Below are positions 8,219 to 16,865 of a DNA stretch of 64,000 nucleotides, piece after piece (position 1 is the stretch's first letter; each line of letters starts with the position of its first letter). Source of the DNA: Haloglomus salinum (GTDB lineage Archaea > Halobacteriota > Halobacteria > Halobacteriales > Haloarculaceae); assembly GCF_024298825.1 (NCBI RefSeq), contig NZ_CP101153.1, positions 1,798,001 to 1,862,000 of the forward strand, given 5' to 3'. Under the pieces are notes generated by a model, which saw nothing but the letters and a program-made list of their open reading frames with translations, was not told the origin of the DNA and did no database searches. A program made the position numbers and the translations under genes.

Positions 8219-9039
8219 CGCGACCCTCCGGTGAACGGGTTCTCCGCGCCACAGGACTGGCCGTGGAACCGCAGGTCGAAGCTGACGCCGTCGCCCTGGA
8301 TGTGGTTCCCCGTCGCCTCGGGAAGCTCCCAGCGGAAGCCCACGCAGCGCGCGCTCCCCTGCGAGAGGCACTCGACGACCAGCTCGCCGTCGGCGAGGGG
8401 GTCGGTCGAGCTCACGGCCGCCAGCGAGTCGTTCGCGAGGCTGGTCTCGAAGCTTGAGTCGTAGTCTCCGTCACAGCCGGTCATGAACCCGCCGTCCTTC
8501 CAGACGCGGACATCGAGGGCGTCGGCCAGCTCGCCCGAGTTCGCGTCGCCGCTCCCTGGCCCGAGCGGGTCGTCCTCGCCCGCTGTGAGGGACTCGGGTT
8601 CGTTGACGCCGTTCTCGGCATTGCCGGTCAGCCCGACCTGGAGCCAGACGTCGACGCCCTCGTCGTCGGTCTCGACGGGCTGGGCCTCCAGCCCCACCAC
8701 CAGCGTGCCCGAGTCGCCCGGGAGGACGTTCGGCAGGCTGACGACGGGGCCGGGGTCGTTCACGTAGGTCGGCTCGCTCTCGGGGTCGAAGACCGTGGTC
8801 CGATTGGTCTCGCCGGAGCTGTTGGTGCTCTCGGCGAACGGAGTACCGTCGGTGGTGTAGGTCTCGTACCACGCGACGCGGAGGCGGCGTTCGTCGGTGT
8901 CGCCGGGCGCGGCGTACGTGTACCGCGTGTAGGGTGGGTCGCGGGCTGTCGCGCGGGCGAGCCCCGCGCCGGCGAGCCCGGTGCCCACGCCGGCGACGCC
9001 GGCTGCGGCGAGTAGTTGGCGTCGTGTTAAGTGTGTCAT
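8215..9039 (-). CDS. SipW-dependent-type exported protein (274 aa)
   Basis: The signal is MTHLTRRQLLAAAGVAGVGTG followed by a short mature protein ending CGAENPFTGGSR. It keeps the scaffold features seen in the other substrates: a PNVLPGDSGTLVVGLEAQP strand, an acidic ENGVNEPESLTAGEDD loop, a Cys-containing FRWELPEATGNHIQGD strand and a final FDLRFHGQSCGAENPF strand. It has no extra C-terminal module and may be the simplest scaffold unit or fibre subunit. It is the first gene of the five-gene coupled operon that contains sipW; 206 bases separate it from the next gene upstream. Confidence 0.72.
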   Translation of the reverse strand: MTHLTRRQLLAAAGVAGVGTGLAGAGLARATARDPPYTRYTYAAPGDTDERRLRVAWYETYTTDGTPFAESTNSSGETNRTTVFDPESEPTYVNDPGPVVSLPNVLPGDSGTLVVGLEAQPVETDDEGVDVWLQVGLTGNAENGVNEPESLTAGEDDPLGPGSGDANSGELADALDVRVWKDGGFMTGCDGDYDSSFETSLANDSLAAVSSTDPLADGELVVECLSQGSARCVGFRWELPEATGNHIQGDGVSFDLRFHGQSCGAENPFTGGSR

Positions 9040-9245
9040 ACTGTGTGGTGTTCTCGCGTCGGTCGCGAGGGGCCGGGCGATGCCCGGTTCGACGCCCCCT
9101 CTTCGTCAGATGGGGGCATAGGTATGGGTCGCGTACAGCCGGATTACCGGCGGTACGGTGTCGTTACCGCCACTCATCGGACGGTTCAGCACCGTTCATC
9201 CAGCCGGTGAGCGGAGGTGTTCGGACGGCAACAGGGTGGGTCGCC

Positions 9246-10592
9246 TCAGGGAGCGACGAACCGCGGGTTGTCCAGCCCGCCGGTGTCGCTGCCGTTGACG
9301 AACTCACCGCGGATGCGGAGCGCCGTCAGGTCACCGAGCACGCTCGCGATCTCCGTCGGGGTCGCCGCAGACCCGCTGCTGGACCCGACGGTCCAGCCGG
9401 CGCTCGGGTCGAGGGGGATGTCGTACTCGGACCAGTCCGGCGTGACGTCGGGGAAGTCGGCCACGGAGTCGTACCGGTAGACGAGCGTCGTGCCGGCGCC
9501 CTCGAGGACGATGTCATCCCGGACCAGCGTCCCGTCCGGGGACTGCTGGAGGTCGTACGCCAGGCTCCCGCCCGCGAACGCGGACTGGTCGCCCAGGAAC
9601 GATGCCGGGGCGTCGAAGTACCAGATGCCGCCGGTCGCGGTGTCGACGCCCTCCAGGTACGCCCCGGGGTTGCCACCGGAGCTGACGACCTGTGCGTCCG
9701 CGGTCGTGGCGTCACCGAACAGCTGCCAGCCGGCGTCGTCCTCGTCCTCGAAGTCCGTCTGGGGGGGCGCGGGCTGCTGGCTGCCGCCGTCGCCGGACCC
9801 GGAGTCACCACCGGACTCGTCCGTACACGGATTGTCCGTCCCGTCCGTATTGCGCGACTGGACGGCGTGGAAGTCGATGGCGAAGGCCAGCGTGTCGGAC
9901 TGGACCTCGTTGCCGACCGCCGCCGGGAGCTCCCAGTCGAACCTGATGCAGGGGCCGGTGACGACGCCGGGCTCGCTGCTCGGCGGGTACGGCGTCTGGT
10001 CGCCGGGCACGGCGTCGACCGCGTCGGCGTTCAGCGCCTTCCCGCCCGCGAATGCGGCCAGCGCGCCCGCCAGCGTCACGCCGGAGGCGAGTTCGCCGCC
10101 CGCGATGGGCGTCCCGTTTTCCTCGGCGTAGTAGACGTCGACGAGGATCTCGTCGTCGAGTTCGCCGAGGCCGTCCGTGTCGGTCCCCTCGGCCGCCTCC
10201 TCGGGCTCGTTCTGGCCGTTCTCGGAATCGTCGGTCTGCTCGGTGCAGACCCACAGATACGCAGGGTTCGTGGTCAGCTCGAAACAGAACTGGAACCAGC
10301 CGCTGTCGCCGGGTTTCACGTCGTCGAGCGTGTAGAACAGCCCCGGCTCGCCGTCGACCACGCCGCTCGGGGTCGGGGCGAGGTTCTCGGCGGGCGCGCC
10401 GTTGTACTCGGAGTCGTAGTGGACCAGCAGGTCCAGCGTCCCGGCCGTGATGACGTTGTCCTCGAAGGATTCGCGGTCGTTGAACAGGGCCGAGGTGCCG
10501 AGGCCGGCGCCCGCGGAGGCGAGGCCGATGGCGCCGGCGCCGATGAGCAGCTTGCGCCGGGTCAGGTCGATGAGTCGGTCGTCGTGTGTCAT
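9246..10592 (-). CDS. TasA-like scaffold protein with C-terminal laminin-B-like domain
   Basis: 448 residues. Residues 1-40 are the SipW-type signal (LTRRKLLIGAGAIGLASAGA, then LFNDRESFEDN). Residues 45-245 are the scaffold shared with the next three upstream genes (AGTLDLLVHYD, DDVKPGDSGWFQF, NPAYLWVCTEQT, GPCIRFDWELP, FAIDFHAVQSRNTDG). A Ser/Gly linker follows, then a beta-rich domain from about residue 280 (DFEDEDDAGWQLFGD ... GGSLAYDLQQSPDG ... LRIRGEFVNGSDTGGLDNPRF) that I read as a laminin-B-type domain. Such domains bind extracellular ligands, so an adhesive role is likely. Confidence 0.8.
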   Translation of the reverse strand: MTHDDRLIDLTRRKLLIGAGAIGLASAGAGLGTSALFNDRESFEDNVITAGTLDLLVHYDSEYNGAPAENLAPTPSGVVDGEPGLFYTLDDVKPGDSGWFQFCFELTTNPAYLWVCTEQTDDSENGQNEPEEAAEGTDTDGLGELDDEILVDVYYAEENGTPIAGGELASGVTLAGALAAFAGGKALNADAVDAVPGDQTPYPPSSEPGVVTGPCIRFDWELPAAVGNEVQSDTLAFAIDFHAVQSRNTDGTDNPCTDESGGDSGSGDGGSQQPAPPQTDFEDEDDAGWQLFGDATTADAQVVSSGGNPGAYLEGVDTATGGIWYFDAPASFLGDQSAFAGGSLAYDLQQSPDGTLVRDDIVLEGAGTTLVYRYDSVADFPDVTPDWSEYDIPLDPSAGWTVGSSSGSAATPTEIASVLGDLTALRIRGEFVNGSDTGGLDNPRFVAP

Positions 10593-10628
10593 GATGGGTC
10601 CCCGCCCGCGTGTGTGCAGCGGGGAACG

Positions 10629-10702
10629 CCGGGCGGCGGAGTCGAACCGCCGGGGCCGTCGTCGGCGCGAGCGCCGAGTGGGGGCCGGAACCGTCAGCCG
10701 GT
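10629..10702. repeat. Duplicated intergenic hairpin pair, copy 1
   Basis: A GC stem-loop (GGGCGGCGGAGTCGAACCGC and its partner bases) is followed by GGCCGGAACCGTCAGCCGG. The same two elements in the same order and spacing occur at 12071-12143. Each copy lies between two TasA-like genes and so was probably duplicated with them. It may act as terminator, processing site or 5' regulatory structure. Confidence 0.6.
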
Positions 10703-10714
10703 GTGGGCGACCGC

Positions 10715-12013
10715 TCAGACGTCACGCACCGAGCAGGGGCAGTCGAGCCGCGCGCAGACGAACAGCCCGGTCGGGTTCGCCGGGTCCCCGCTCGGACTCG
10801 GGTTGTTCGTCACCTCGGCGCGCAGCGTGTGCGTGCCCGGGGTCGTGACGGCGGCCGAGTAGCTCGTCGGGTCCTGGAAGTCCGCCGGGTTGGCGTTGCC
10901 CAGGCCGGCGATCTGGACGCCGTCGAGCAGGAGTTGGCCGGTGTTGTCCGTCGCGAGCGCGCCCGACAGCGTGCAGGGGTTCTCGGTCGAGGTGGTCGCC
11001 GGCGCCACGAACGTCAGTTCGTAGACGTAGGAGCCCGCGGGCTGGTCGGTCTCTCCGTCGCCACCGTACGGGGTGATCCACTCGGCGTCGCAGTCCCCGG
11101 GTACGTCCGGGTCGTCCGGGTTGACGTTCGGGTACCACGCCGGGTGCGCCGTCACGACCTGCGCGGCGCCCGTCGTGCCGTCCGGGCTGGCGACGACCTG
11201 CCAGTCGGCGACGCCGGTCGAGAGCGAGGTCGTCGTCGGCTCGCAGCACGGGTTCTCGGTCCCATCGGTGTTGCGGGCCTGGACGGCGTGGAAGTCGATG
11301 TCGAACGCCACCGAGTCGGACTGGACCTCGTTGCCCACCCCGACCGGAAGCTCCCACTCGATGCAGAGGCAGGGTCCCGTCGTCACGCCGGGCTCGCTGC
11401 TGGCCGCGTAGGGCGATTGGTCGCCCGCCGGGACGGCCTCGGCGTCGGCGTTCAGCGGCGCCCCGGCCGCGTACGTCGCCAGGAACTCGGCGAGGCTCAC
11501 GTCCGAGGCGATGGTGCCGTCGGAAATCGCCGCCCCGTCCTCGTCGCAGTAGAACGCGTCGACGAGAATCTCGTCGTCGAGTTCGCCGAGTCCGTCCGTG
11601 TCCGCGCCCTCGGTCTCCAGTTCGGGCTCGTTCTGGCCGTTCTCATCGTCCGCCGTCTGCTCGGTGCAGAACCAGAGGTAGGCGGGGTTCGTGTTCAGCT
11701 CGAAGCAGAACTCGATGGCGCCGCTGTCGCCGGGCTTCACGTCGTCGAGGGTGTAGAAGAGCGCCGCGGCGCCATCGGCGGTGCCCGAGGGGCTCTCCGC
11801 GAGGTTCTCCGCGGGCGCGCCGTTGTACACGGCGTCGTAGTGGACCAGCAGGTCCAGCGTCCCCGCGACGACGGTGTTCCCGTCGAAGGATTCGCGGTCG
11901 TTGAACAGCGCGGACGTGCCGAGGCCGGCGCCCGCCGAGGCGAGGCCGATGGCCCCCGCGCCGATGAGCAGTTTCCGTCGGGTCAGGTCGATGAGCTGGT
12001 TGTCGTTGGTCAT
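10715..12013 (-). CDS. TasA-like scaffold protein with C-terminal Cys-containing beta-sandwich module
   Basis: 432 residues from the ATG giving MTNDNQLIDLTRRKLLIGAG. The first 240 residues are close in sequence to the protein encoded just downstream at 9246 (same signal, LFNDRESFDGN, DLLVHYD, DDVKPGDSG, CIEWELPVGVGNEVQSD). The C-terminal 180 residues are different: WQVVASPDG ... SYVYELTFVAP ... LLLDGVQIAGLGN ... GTHTLRAEVTNNPSPSG ... GLFVCARL. This has the look of a galactose-binding-like or CBM-type beta-sandwich that could bind glycans. The pair looks like a gene duplication with module replacement. Confidence 0.78.
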   Translation of the reverse strand: MTNDNQLIDLTRRKLLIGAGAIGLASAGAGLGTSALFNDRESFDGNTVVAGTLDLLVHYDAVYNGAPAENLAESPSGTADGAAALFYTLDDVKPGDSGAIEFCFELNTNPAYLWFCTEQTADDENGQNEPELETEGADTDGLGELDDEILVDAFYCDEDGAAISDGTIASDVSLAEFLATYAAGAPLNADAEAVPAGDQSPYAASSEPGVTTGPCLCIEWELPVGVGNEVQSDSVAFDIDFHAVQARNTDGTENPCCEPTTTSLSTGVADWQVVASPDGTTGAAQVVTAHPAWYPNVNPDDPDVPGDCDAEWITPYGGDGETDQPAGSYVYELTFVAPATTSTENPCTLSGALATDNTGQLLLDGVQIAGLGNANPADFQDPTSYSAAVTTPGTHTLRAEVTNNPSPSGDPANPTGLFVCARLDCPCSVRDV

Positions 12014-12070
12014 GGTTCGTGTTCCCCTTGCGTGTCGGCGTGTCCCCACCGCTCGCGTGTCGGGGTGATG

Positions 12071-12143
12071 CCCGGGCGGCGGAGTCGAACCGCCGGGCCC
12101 GCCGCCGACGCCGTGTCGCCGCCGGGCCGGAACCGTCAGCCGG
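12071..12143. repeat. Duplicated intergenic hairpin pair, copy 2
   Basis: Second copy of the paired elements described at 10629-10702, located between the vWA-carrying substrate gene and the 432-residue substrate gene. Confidence 0.6.
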
Positions 12144-12190
12144 GTACCGGGGAGCGGGCCCGTCCGGGCGCCCCCCGTGGACGGTCGCAA

Positions 12191-13915
12191 TCAGGCCGGA
12201 GCCGGACCGCTGCCGTCGTTGTTGCGCTCCTGCTCGGTGTAGAAGCCCAGGTCGAAGCCGATGGTATCGCCCTGGATCTCGTTGCCGACGTCGGCCGGGA
12301 GCTCCCACTTCAGCGCGACACAGTGCATCACGCCGTCGCCGCGGAACGCGTCCCGGTCGGGGTCGTTCGCGGGGTCGCTCAGCTCGTCGTAGATCGTCGC
12401 GCGGTTGCCGTCGAGCGGGATGCCGTTCCCGCTGGACAGCTCCGAGAGGACGTTCGCCAGCGAGTCCTCCATGATCTTCTTCTCGCCGACGAACCGCGCC
12501 GCGATGGCGCCGAACACCGACGGGATATTGAGCGGGTCGTCGACGTCGTTGAAGAACACCGGGTCGCCGCCGGAGCCGCCGGCGGGACCGGCCATCGACT
12601 GGAGCACGCTGTCGTTCCCGCTGCCGACGGAAATCGTGAAGACGTCCGTCGCGGGGGCCGGGGAGGCCGCCCGGGCGTCGTCCGCCGCCGCCGTCGGGGA
12701 GCTGAACGTCGTGGAGCCAGTGCCGTTGAACGACTCGCCGTCCGAGAGGACGATGTTGGCCGCACCGACGCCCGGCCGCCCGCCGGACGCGAGTTCGCTC
12801 TGCGCGTCGTCGACACCCTCGCCGATGTAGGTGCCGGTCGCGATGCCGCTCGCGTTCGAGAACGGGTCGGGGTCGCCGTCACCGTCCGTAGGGGTCGATC
12901 CGGGGCCGCTGCCGGTCACGAGGTTCGCGAGCTTCTGCCGGAGGCCGGAGAGTGCCCCGTCGACCGTCGACAGGCTCTGGGTGAGCGGCTGTAGGACGCC
13001 CGTCCGGGGAGCCGTGTCGTTGCTGCCCTCGCCGTCGAAGTATGCCACACCCACCTGCACGTCGGCGTTCTGCGCCTGCAGGTAGTCGATGAACTGGCGG
13101 GTGCCCTTCTCGACGAGGTCTATCTTCGTCGTCTCGTTGTAGGTCGTGCCGTTGATCGTGATGTTGTCGGTGCTGACGACGCCGCCGTACTGGTCGTACA
13201 GCATGGAGCCGGAGAAGTCCAGCGTCAGCATGATGTCGGCGGGCTCAGCGGGGTCGTAGACGTTGTCGCAGTCCTCGTCGTACCAGAGGGTGGCCTGGAT
13301 GGCCTGGCCGAGGTCGCCGAGGTTGTCGGAGTCGACGATGAGTTCGGGCTCGGCAGCGATGCCGCCGTCCTCGCTGACGTTGCCGGCCTGCATCCAGATG
13401 TAACCGGGGTTGTCACAGAGGTGGAGCGAGAAGGTGATCTCGCCCTCGTCGCCGGGTTTCACGTCGCGAAGCTGGACCAGCGTGTCGTTGGCCTCGCCCG
13501 TGATGGGGTCAGAGCCGTAGCTCGCTTCCGAGAGCGGCGGGATGTTCTCGCAGTTCAGCGTCGGGATGTTCGCGCCGTTGCTGTTCTCGTCGTCCTCGTC
13601 CGGGAAGTCGCTGTACCTGACAAAGCCGGCGTCGTTGTCCGCCGGGATGGACTGCTCGCCGTCGCCGTCGTGGTCCGGGTGGGCGTTGACGAAGACCGTC
13701 TGGTCCTCGACGCCGTCGAAGTACGCGTAGTGCTGCTGCCAGTCGACCAGCAGGTCGAGTTCGCCGGCCACGATGGAGTTGCCGGTGAAGCTCTCCGTGT
13801 CGCGGAACAGCGCGGACGTACCGAGTCCGGCGCCCGCGGACGCGAGGCCGATGGCGCCGGCTCCGATGAGCATCTGGCGCCGGGTCAGGTTGATCAGTTG
13901 GTTGTCTTGGGTCAT
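12191..13915 (-). CDS. TasA-like scaffold protein with inserted von Willebrand factor A domain
   Basis: 574 residues. A SipW-type signal (LTRRQMLIGAGAIGLASAGA, then LFRDTESFTGN) is followed by the scaffold (GELDLLVDW, RDVKPGDEGEITFSL, NPGYIWMQAG). At about residue 228 the scaffold is interrupted by a vWA domain: DIMLTLDFSGSM carries the MIDAS DxSGS triplet at Asp233-Ser235-Ser237, and IVLSDGESFNG supplies the later Asp. After the insert the scaffold resumes with FRGDGVMHCVALKWELPADVGNEIQGD and ends FDLGFYTEQERNNDG. A metal-ion-dependent adhesion domain displayed from a fibre-type subunit fits an adhesin role. Confidence 0.85.
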   Translation of the reverse strand: MTQDNQLINLTRRQMLIGAGAIGLASAGAGLGTSALFRDTESFTGNSIVAGELDLLVDWQQHYAYFDGVEDQTVFVNAHPDHDGDGEQSIPADNDAGFVRYSDFPDEDDENSNGANIPTLNCENIPPLSEASYGSDPITGEANDTLVQLRDVKPGDEGEITFSLHLCDNPGYIWMQAGNVSEDGGIAAEPELIVDSDNLGDLGQAIQATLWYDEDCDNVYDPAEPADIMLTLDFSGSMLYDQYGGVVSTDNITINGTTYNETTKIDLVEKGTRQFIDYLQAQNADVQVGVAYFDGEGSNDTAPRTGVLQPLTQSLSTVDGALSGLRQKLANLVTGSGPGSTPTDGDGDPDPFSNASGIATGTYIGEGVDDAQSELASGGRPGVGAANIVLSDGESFNGTGSTTFSSPTAAADDARAASPAPATDVFTISVGSGNDSVLQSMAGPAGGSGGDPVFFNDVDDPLNIPSVFGAIAARFVGEKKIMEDSLANVLSELSSGNGIPLDGNRATIYDELSDPANDPDRDAFRGDGVMHCVALKWELPADVGNEIQGDTIGFDLGFYTEQERNNDGSGPAPA

Positions 13916-14009
13916 TGTGTGGTGTGTGTGCCCCCGGGCAGTGTGAGTTGGTTACCCCCGCCGGGGGACGGTGCCGGGCGAGCGGCCCGGCGCGCTGGTT
14001 ATCAAGCTA

Positions 14010-14957
14010 TCAGTTCGTCGAGGTCGGGGTCGGGGTCGGGGTCGACGTCGTGAACGGGTCCGGGTTGTTGCGGACCTGCTCGGTGTCGAACACCAGATCG
14101 AACGTGATCGAGTCGCCCTGAATCTCGTTGCCGACCGCGGCCGGAATCTCCAGCAGGAGGCAGAAACTCACCATACCGGCACCGACGACCGGCTCGCCGG
14201 TCTCGTCGTCGTAGCCGACCTGGAGCAGGTTGCCGTCGTTGTCACGGAGGACCTGCCCGCTGGACAGGAAGCTGCCGAACTCGTTGACCGTCGGGTAGTC
14301 CATGTCGGACTGGACCGTCTGGCCGTAGTCAGAAGCGGTGAAGTCGTCCTGTTCGACCTCGGCGTACGGGTCGGGGACGAAGACGCCGCCCTCGTCGTTG
14401 GTCCAGCCGTCGAGGCCGGACAGGTCCGCCTTCGAGCCGCCCGGGGAGCCGTCGGTCGGGCCGCTGTAGGACTGCCAGAGCGACGCGAGCATCGCGTCGC
14501 CCAGGTCCGCGTCGTTGTCCGCGTCGCCCTCGGCTTCCTGCTCGGGCTCGGGGTTCGGGCCGCCCTCGTTGGTGACGCCGCCGGGCACGGAGACCTGGAC
14601 GTAGCCGGGGTTGGTCTGGTTCTCGATGTCGAAGCAGACGATCATCCAGTCGCCGGGTTTCACGTCGTCCACGGCGAAGGTGACGGCTGCTCCGTCCGCA
14701 ACGTCGGATTGCCCGAGAACGCCGGTCTGGTCCGCCCAGTAGTCGTTGGCCGCCACGATGGTCCCGGTGACGCTCATGTCGAGCGTCCCCGCGGTGATGG
14801 AGTTCCCGGTGAACTCCTCGGTGTCGCTGAACAGGGCGGAGGTGCCCAGCCCGGCACCGGCCGAAGCGAGACCGACCGCGCCCATGCCCGCGAGGACCTT
14901 CCGGCGCGAGAGGTTGTACAGCTGCGAGTCGTTTCCGATGTCGTCGTTGTTGCTCAT
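14010..14957 (-). CDS. TasA-like SipW-dependent protein with short Thr/Pro C-terminus
   Basis: 315 residues from the ATG giving MSNNDDIGNDSQLYNLSRRK. Signal VLAGMGAVGLASAGAGLGTS, then LFSDTEEFTGNSITAGTLDMSV. The scaffold motifs are present (DDVKPGDWMIVCFDIENQTNPGY, LEIPAAVGNEIQGDS, FDLVFDTEQVRNN). Instead of an adhesive module the tail is TSTPTPTPTSTN, a miniature version of the repeat encoded at 5601-5870. It is first in the minus-strand locus and has the longest upstream region, so it may be the major subunit. Confidence 0.78.
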   Translation of the reverse strand: MSNNDDIGNDSQLYNLSRRKVLAGMGAVGLASAGAGLGTSALFSDTEEFTGNSITAGTLDMSVTGTIVAANDYWADQTGVLGQSDVADGAAVTFAVDDVKPGDWMIVCFDIENQTNPGYVQVSVPGGVTNEGGPNPEPEQEAEGDADNDADLGDAMLASLWQSYSGPTDGSPGGSKADLSGLDGWTNDEGGVFVPDPYAEVEQDDFTASDYGQTVQSDMDYPTVNEFGSFLSSGQVLRDNDGNLLQVGYDDETGEPVVGAGMVSFCLLLEIPAAVGNEIQGDSITFDLVFDTEQVRNNPDPFTTSTPTPTPTSTN

Positions 14958-15390
14958 TTGTGTGTTTCTCCCCGGCGGCGTGTCCGGTCCGGTCCCGGCG
15001 ACCGTGTCGGCGGATCGCTTCCGGTTGCTTCCCTCTGGGAGGGTGGTGGTGTTAGACATGGAGTCGGTACCGCACCCGCATCGGCTGCCCGAATAGTACA
15101 CTACCGGCCATTGAACGTACGGTCAGCTGGTGACAGAACACGGTAGCCCGTTCATACTCGCAGGGGTGGAACCGTTCATCACGCCGGAGTTCGGCGGTAG
15201 AGAGACCGTACTCGGAGATAGGCAGACCATGTCTATACCCCCGCGGGACAATCATCGTTCGATTGCAGTACCCCGTGTCACCAACCGCAGGTAGGGGGGA
15301 GCAGAAGATGAACACGAGACACCAGACAGGGGACGGCGCATCGACCGGGAACCCGGAACCGGGGAGAGCGCTCCCGGGAGGTGGCCGACC
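14958..15390. other. Divergent intergenic region between the SipW locus and its likely regulators
   Basis: 433 bases without a convincing gene. It must hold the promoters of the first TasA-like gene (minus) and of the DUF7344-type gene (plus). CCGTTCAT occurs at 15148 and again at 15172, 24 bases apart, and also upstream of the coupled sipW operon at 9192. I see no clear long inverted repeat. Confidence 0.45.
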
Positions 15391-15948
15391 GTGAGTGACA
15401 TCGAGAGGGCGGGCGGACTCACGGGCCGCTTCCGGCGCCGGCTCCCGGCCCACGAGGTCCACGAGGTCCTGAGCAGCACGCGCCGGTCGGCCGCGCTGTC
15501 GTACCTCCGGCGAGAGGGCGAGACCAGCGTGCAGGCGCTCTCGGAGGCCGTCGCGACCGCCGAGACGGGGGCCCGCCCGGCGCCGCGGGATGTCCGGCTC
15601 AGCGTCTACAACTCGCTGGTCGGGACGCACCTGCCCAAGCTGGCCGCGCTCGGTCTCGTCGACTACGATGTCGAGCACAAGCGGATCCGGGCGCTTCCCG
15701 CCGCGCGCCAGGTGACCAGCCACACCCGTGTCCTGACGGGCCTGGGAATCACCTGGGTGGGGTACTACCGCGCGCTGGGTATCGTCGGCCTGTTCCTCGT
15801 GGTGGCGTCGCTCGCGGGCGTCCCGGTGCTGTCGGCGGTGGACCCGCTCGTGCCGGCGACGCTCGCACTCGCCGCGTTCGCCGTCTCGGGCGTCTACCAG
15901 CTCTGGATCGAGCGGCGGCGGGCCCACCGGACGTTCCAGGGCCAGTAG
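15391..15948 (+). CDS. DUF7344-type winged-helix protein with C-terminal membrane helices
   Basis: 185 residues with a GTG start (MSDIERAGGLTGRF). Residues 20-105 are the haloarchaeal winged-helix unit: EVLSSTRRSAALSYLRREGE, SVQALSEAVATAE, VYNSLVGTHLPKLAALGLVDYD. Two hydrophobic segments (about 125-145 and 150-170) follow, so the DNA-binding part would sit at the inner membrane face. It points away from the SipW locus and is followed by a paralogue, making it a plausible local regulator. That function is inferred from position. Confidence 0.72.
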   Translation: MSDIERAGGLTGRFRRRLPAHEVHEVLSSTRRSAALSYLRREGETSVQALSEAVATAETGARPAPRDVRLSVYNSLVGTHLPKLAALGLVDYDVEHKRIRALPAARQVTSHTRVLTGLGITWVGYYRALGIVGLFLVVASLAGVPVLSAVDPLVPATLALAAFAVSGVYQLWIERRRAHRTFQGQ

Positions 15949-16071
15949 CTGACGTCCGGAGCTGGAACGACATAGTGTCCGGAATCGGGGAGTAAAGAAC
16001 AGTTACGTGCTGTCTTCGGCGGAATGGGTTTTTATACCCGGGGCGCATCAGGTAGGACAATGGAGCAGTAG

Positions 16072-16758
16072 ATGAGTAGTGATAACATACCTGCTGATTG
16101 GGTGGACAGGGGAGAGGACCGCGCCGCATCGGTAGCGGCCGGTGGGACGCTGGCCAGCGACGGTGGGACGGCTGCGGCGGTCACTACCACCGAGGTGACG
16201 GAGGCTCCCGTCATCGCTCCCGAGGTGGTTTTCGAGGTGCTGAGCAACGAGCGCCGCCGCTACGTCCTCCATCACCTCAAGGCAGAGGACGAGCGGGTCA
16301 CGGTCCGTGACCTCTCGGAACAGGTCGCCGCCTGGGAGAACGACATCGAGATCGCCGCGGTGACGCCCAAGGAGCGCAAACGTGTCTACACGGCGCTCCA
16401 CCAGACACACCTGCCGAAGATGGCCGAGGTGGGCGTCATCGACTACGACCGCGACCGCGGGACGCTGTCGTTGACCGAGTCCGTCGGCGCGTTCGACATC
16501 TACCTGGAGATCGTCCCGGAGCGTGACCTGTCGTGGGGCGAACTCTCCCTCGCGCTGGGGAGTTTCGCGACGGCGCTCGTGGCGGCGGTGGCACTGGGGG
16601 TCTACCCGTTCACCCTGCTCCCGGATATCGCCTACGCCGCGATCATCGCGGCCGGGTGGCTCGCCGTCGGCGTGGTCCACACCTACCTCCAGCGTTCGGA
16701 CCGCCTCGGTGGTGGCGACCCGACGGACCTGTCGGAGTCGCTCCGCCCGCCGGACTGA
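16072..16758 (+). CDS. DUF7344-type winged-helix protein, membrane-associated
   Basis: 228 residues. A disordered N-terminal 50 residues lead into EVLSNERRRYVLHHLKAEDERVTVRDLSEQVAAWEND and VYTALHQTHLPKMAEVGVIDYDRDRG, the DUF7344 signature. Two C-terminal hydrophobic segments follow (about 160-180 and 183-203). A TTTTTATA box lies about 40 bases before the ATG. It is a paralogue of the preceding gene and of the truncated gene at the window end. Confidence 0.78.
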   Translation: MSSDNIPADWVDRGEDRAASVAAGGTLASDGGTAAAVTTTEVTEAPVIAPEVVFEVLSNERRRYVLHHLKAEDERVTVRDLSEQVAAWENDIEIAAVTPKERKRVYTALHQTHLPKMAEVGVIDYDRDRGTLSLTESVGAFDIYLEIVPERDLSWGELSLALGSFATALVAAVALGVYPFTLLPDIAYAAIIAAGWLAVGVVHTYLQRSDRLGGGDPTDLSESLRPPD

Positions 16759-16865
16759 CGCCGGGGGCAGTCGCCAGCCCATATGCCCGTTAATGCGCCG
16801 TTAAAGCCCATCTGTCGACCGGTCACGGGAGCGTGTTCATATCCTCCGTCGTCCATTGGGTGGAT

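Noticed and set aside
10610-12994. Plus-strand open frame of 794 codons
   Set aside because: It is antisense to two clear TasA-like genes and has the Arg/Val-rich composition of a GC-rich shadow frame.
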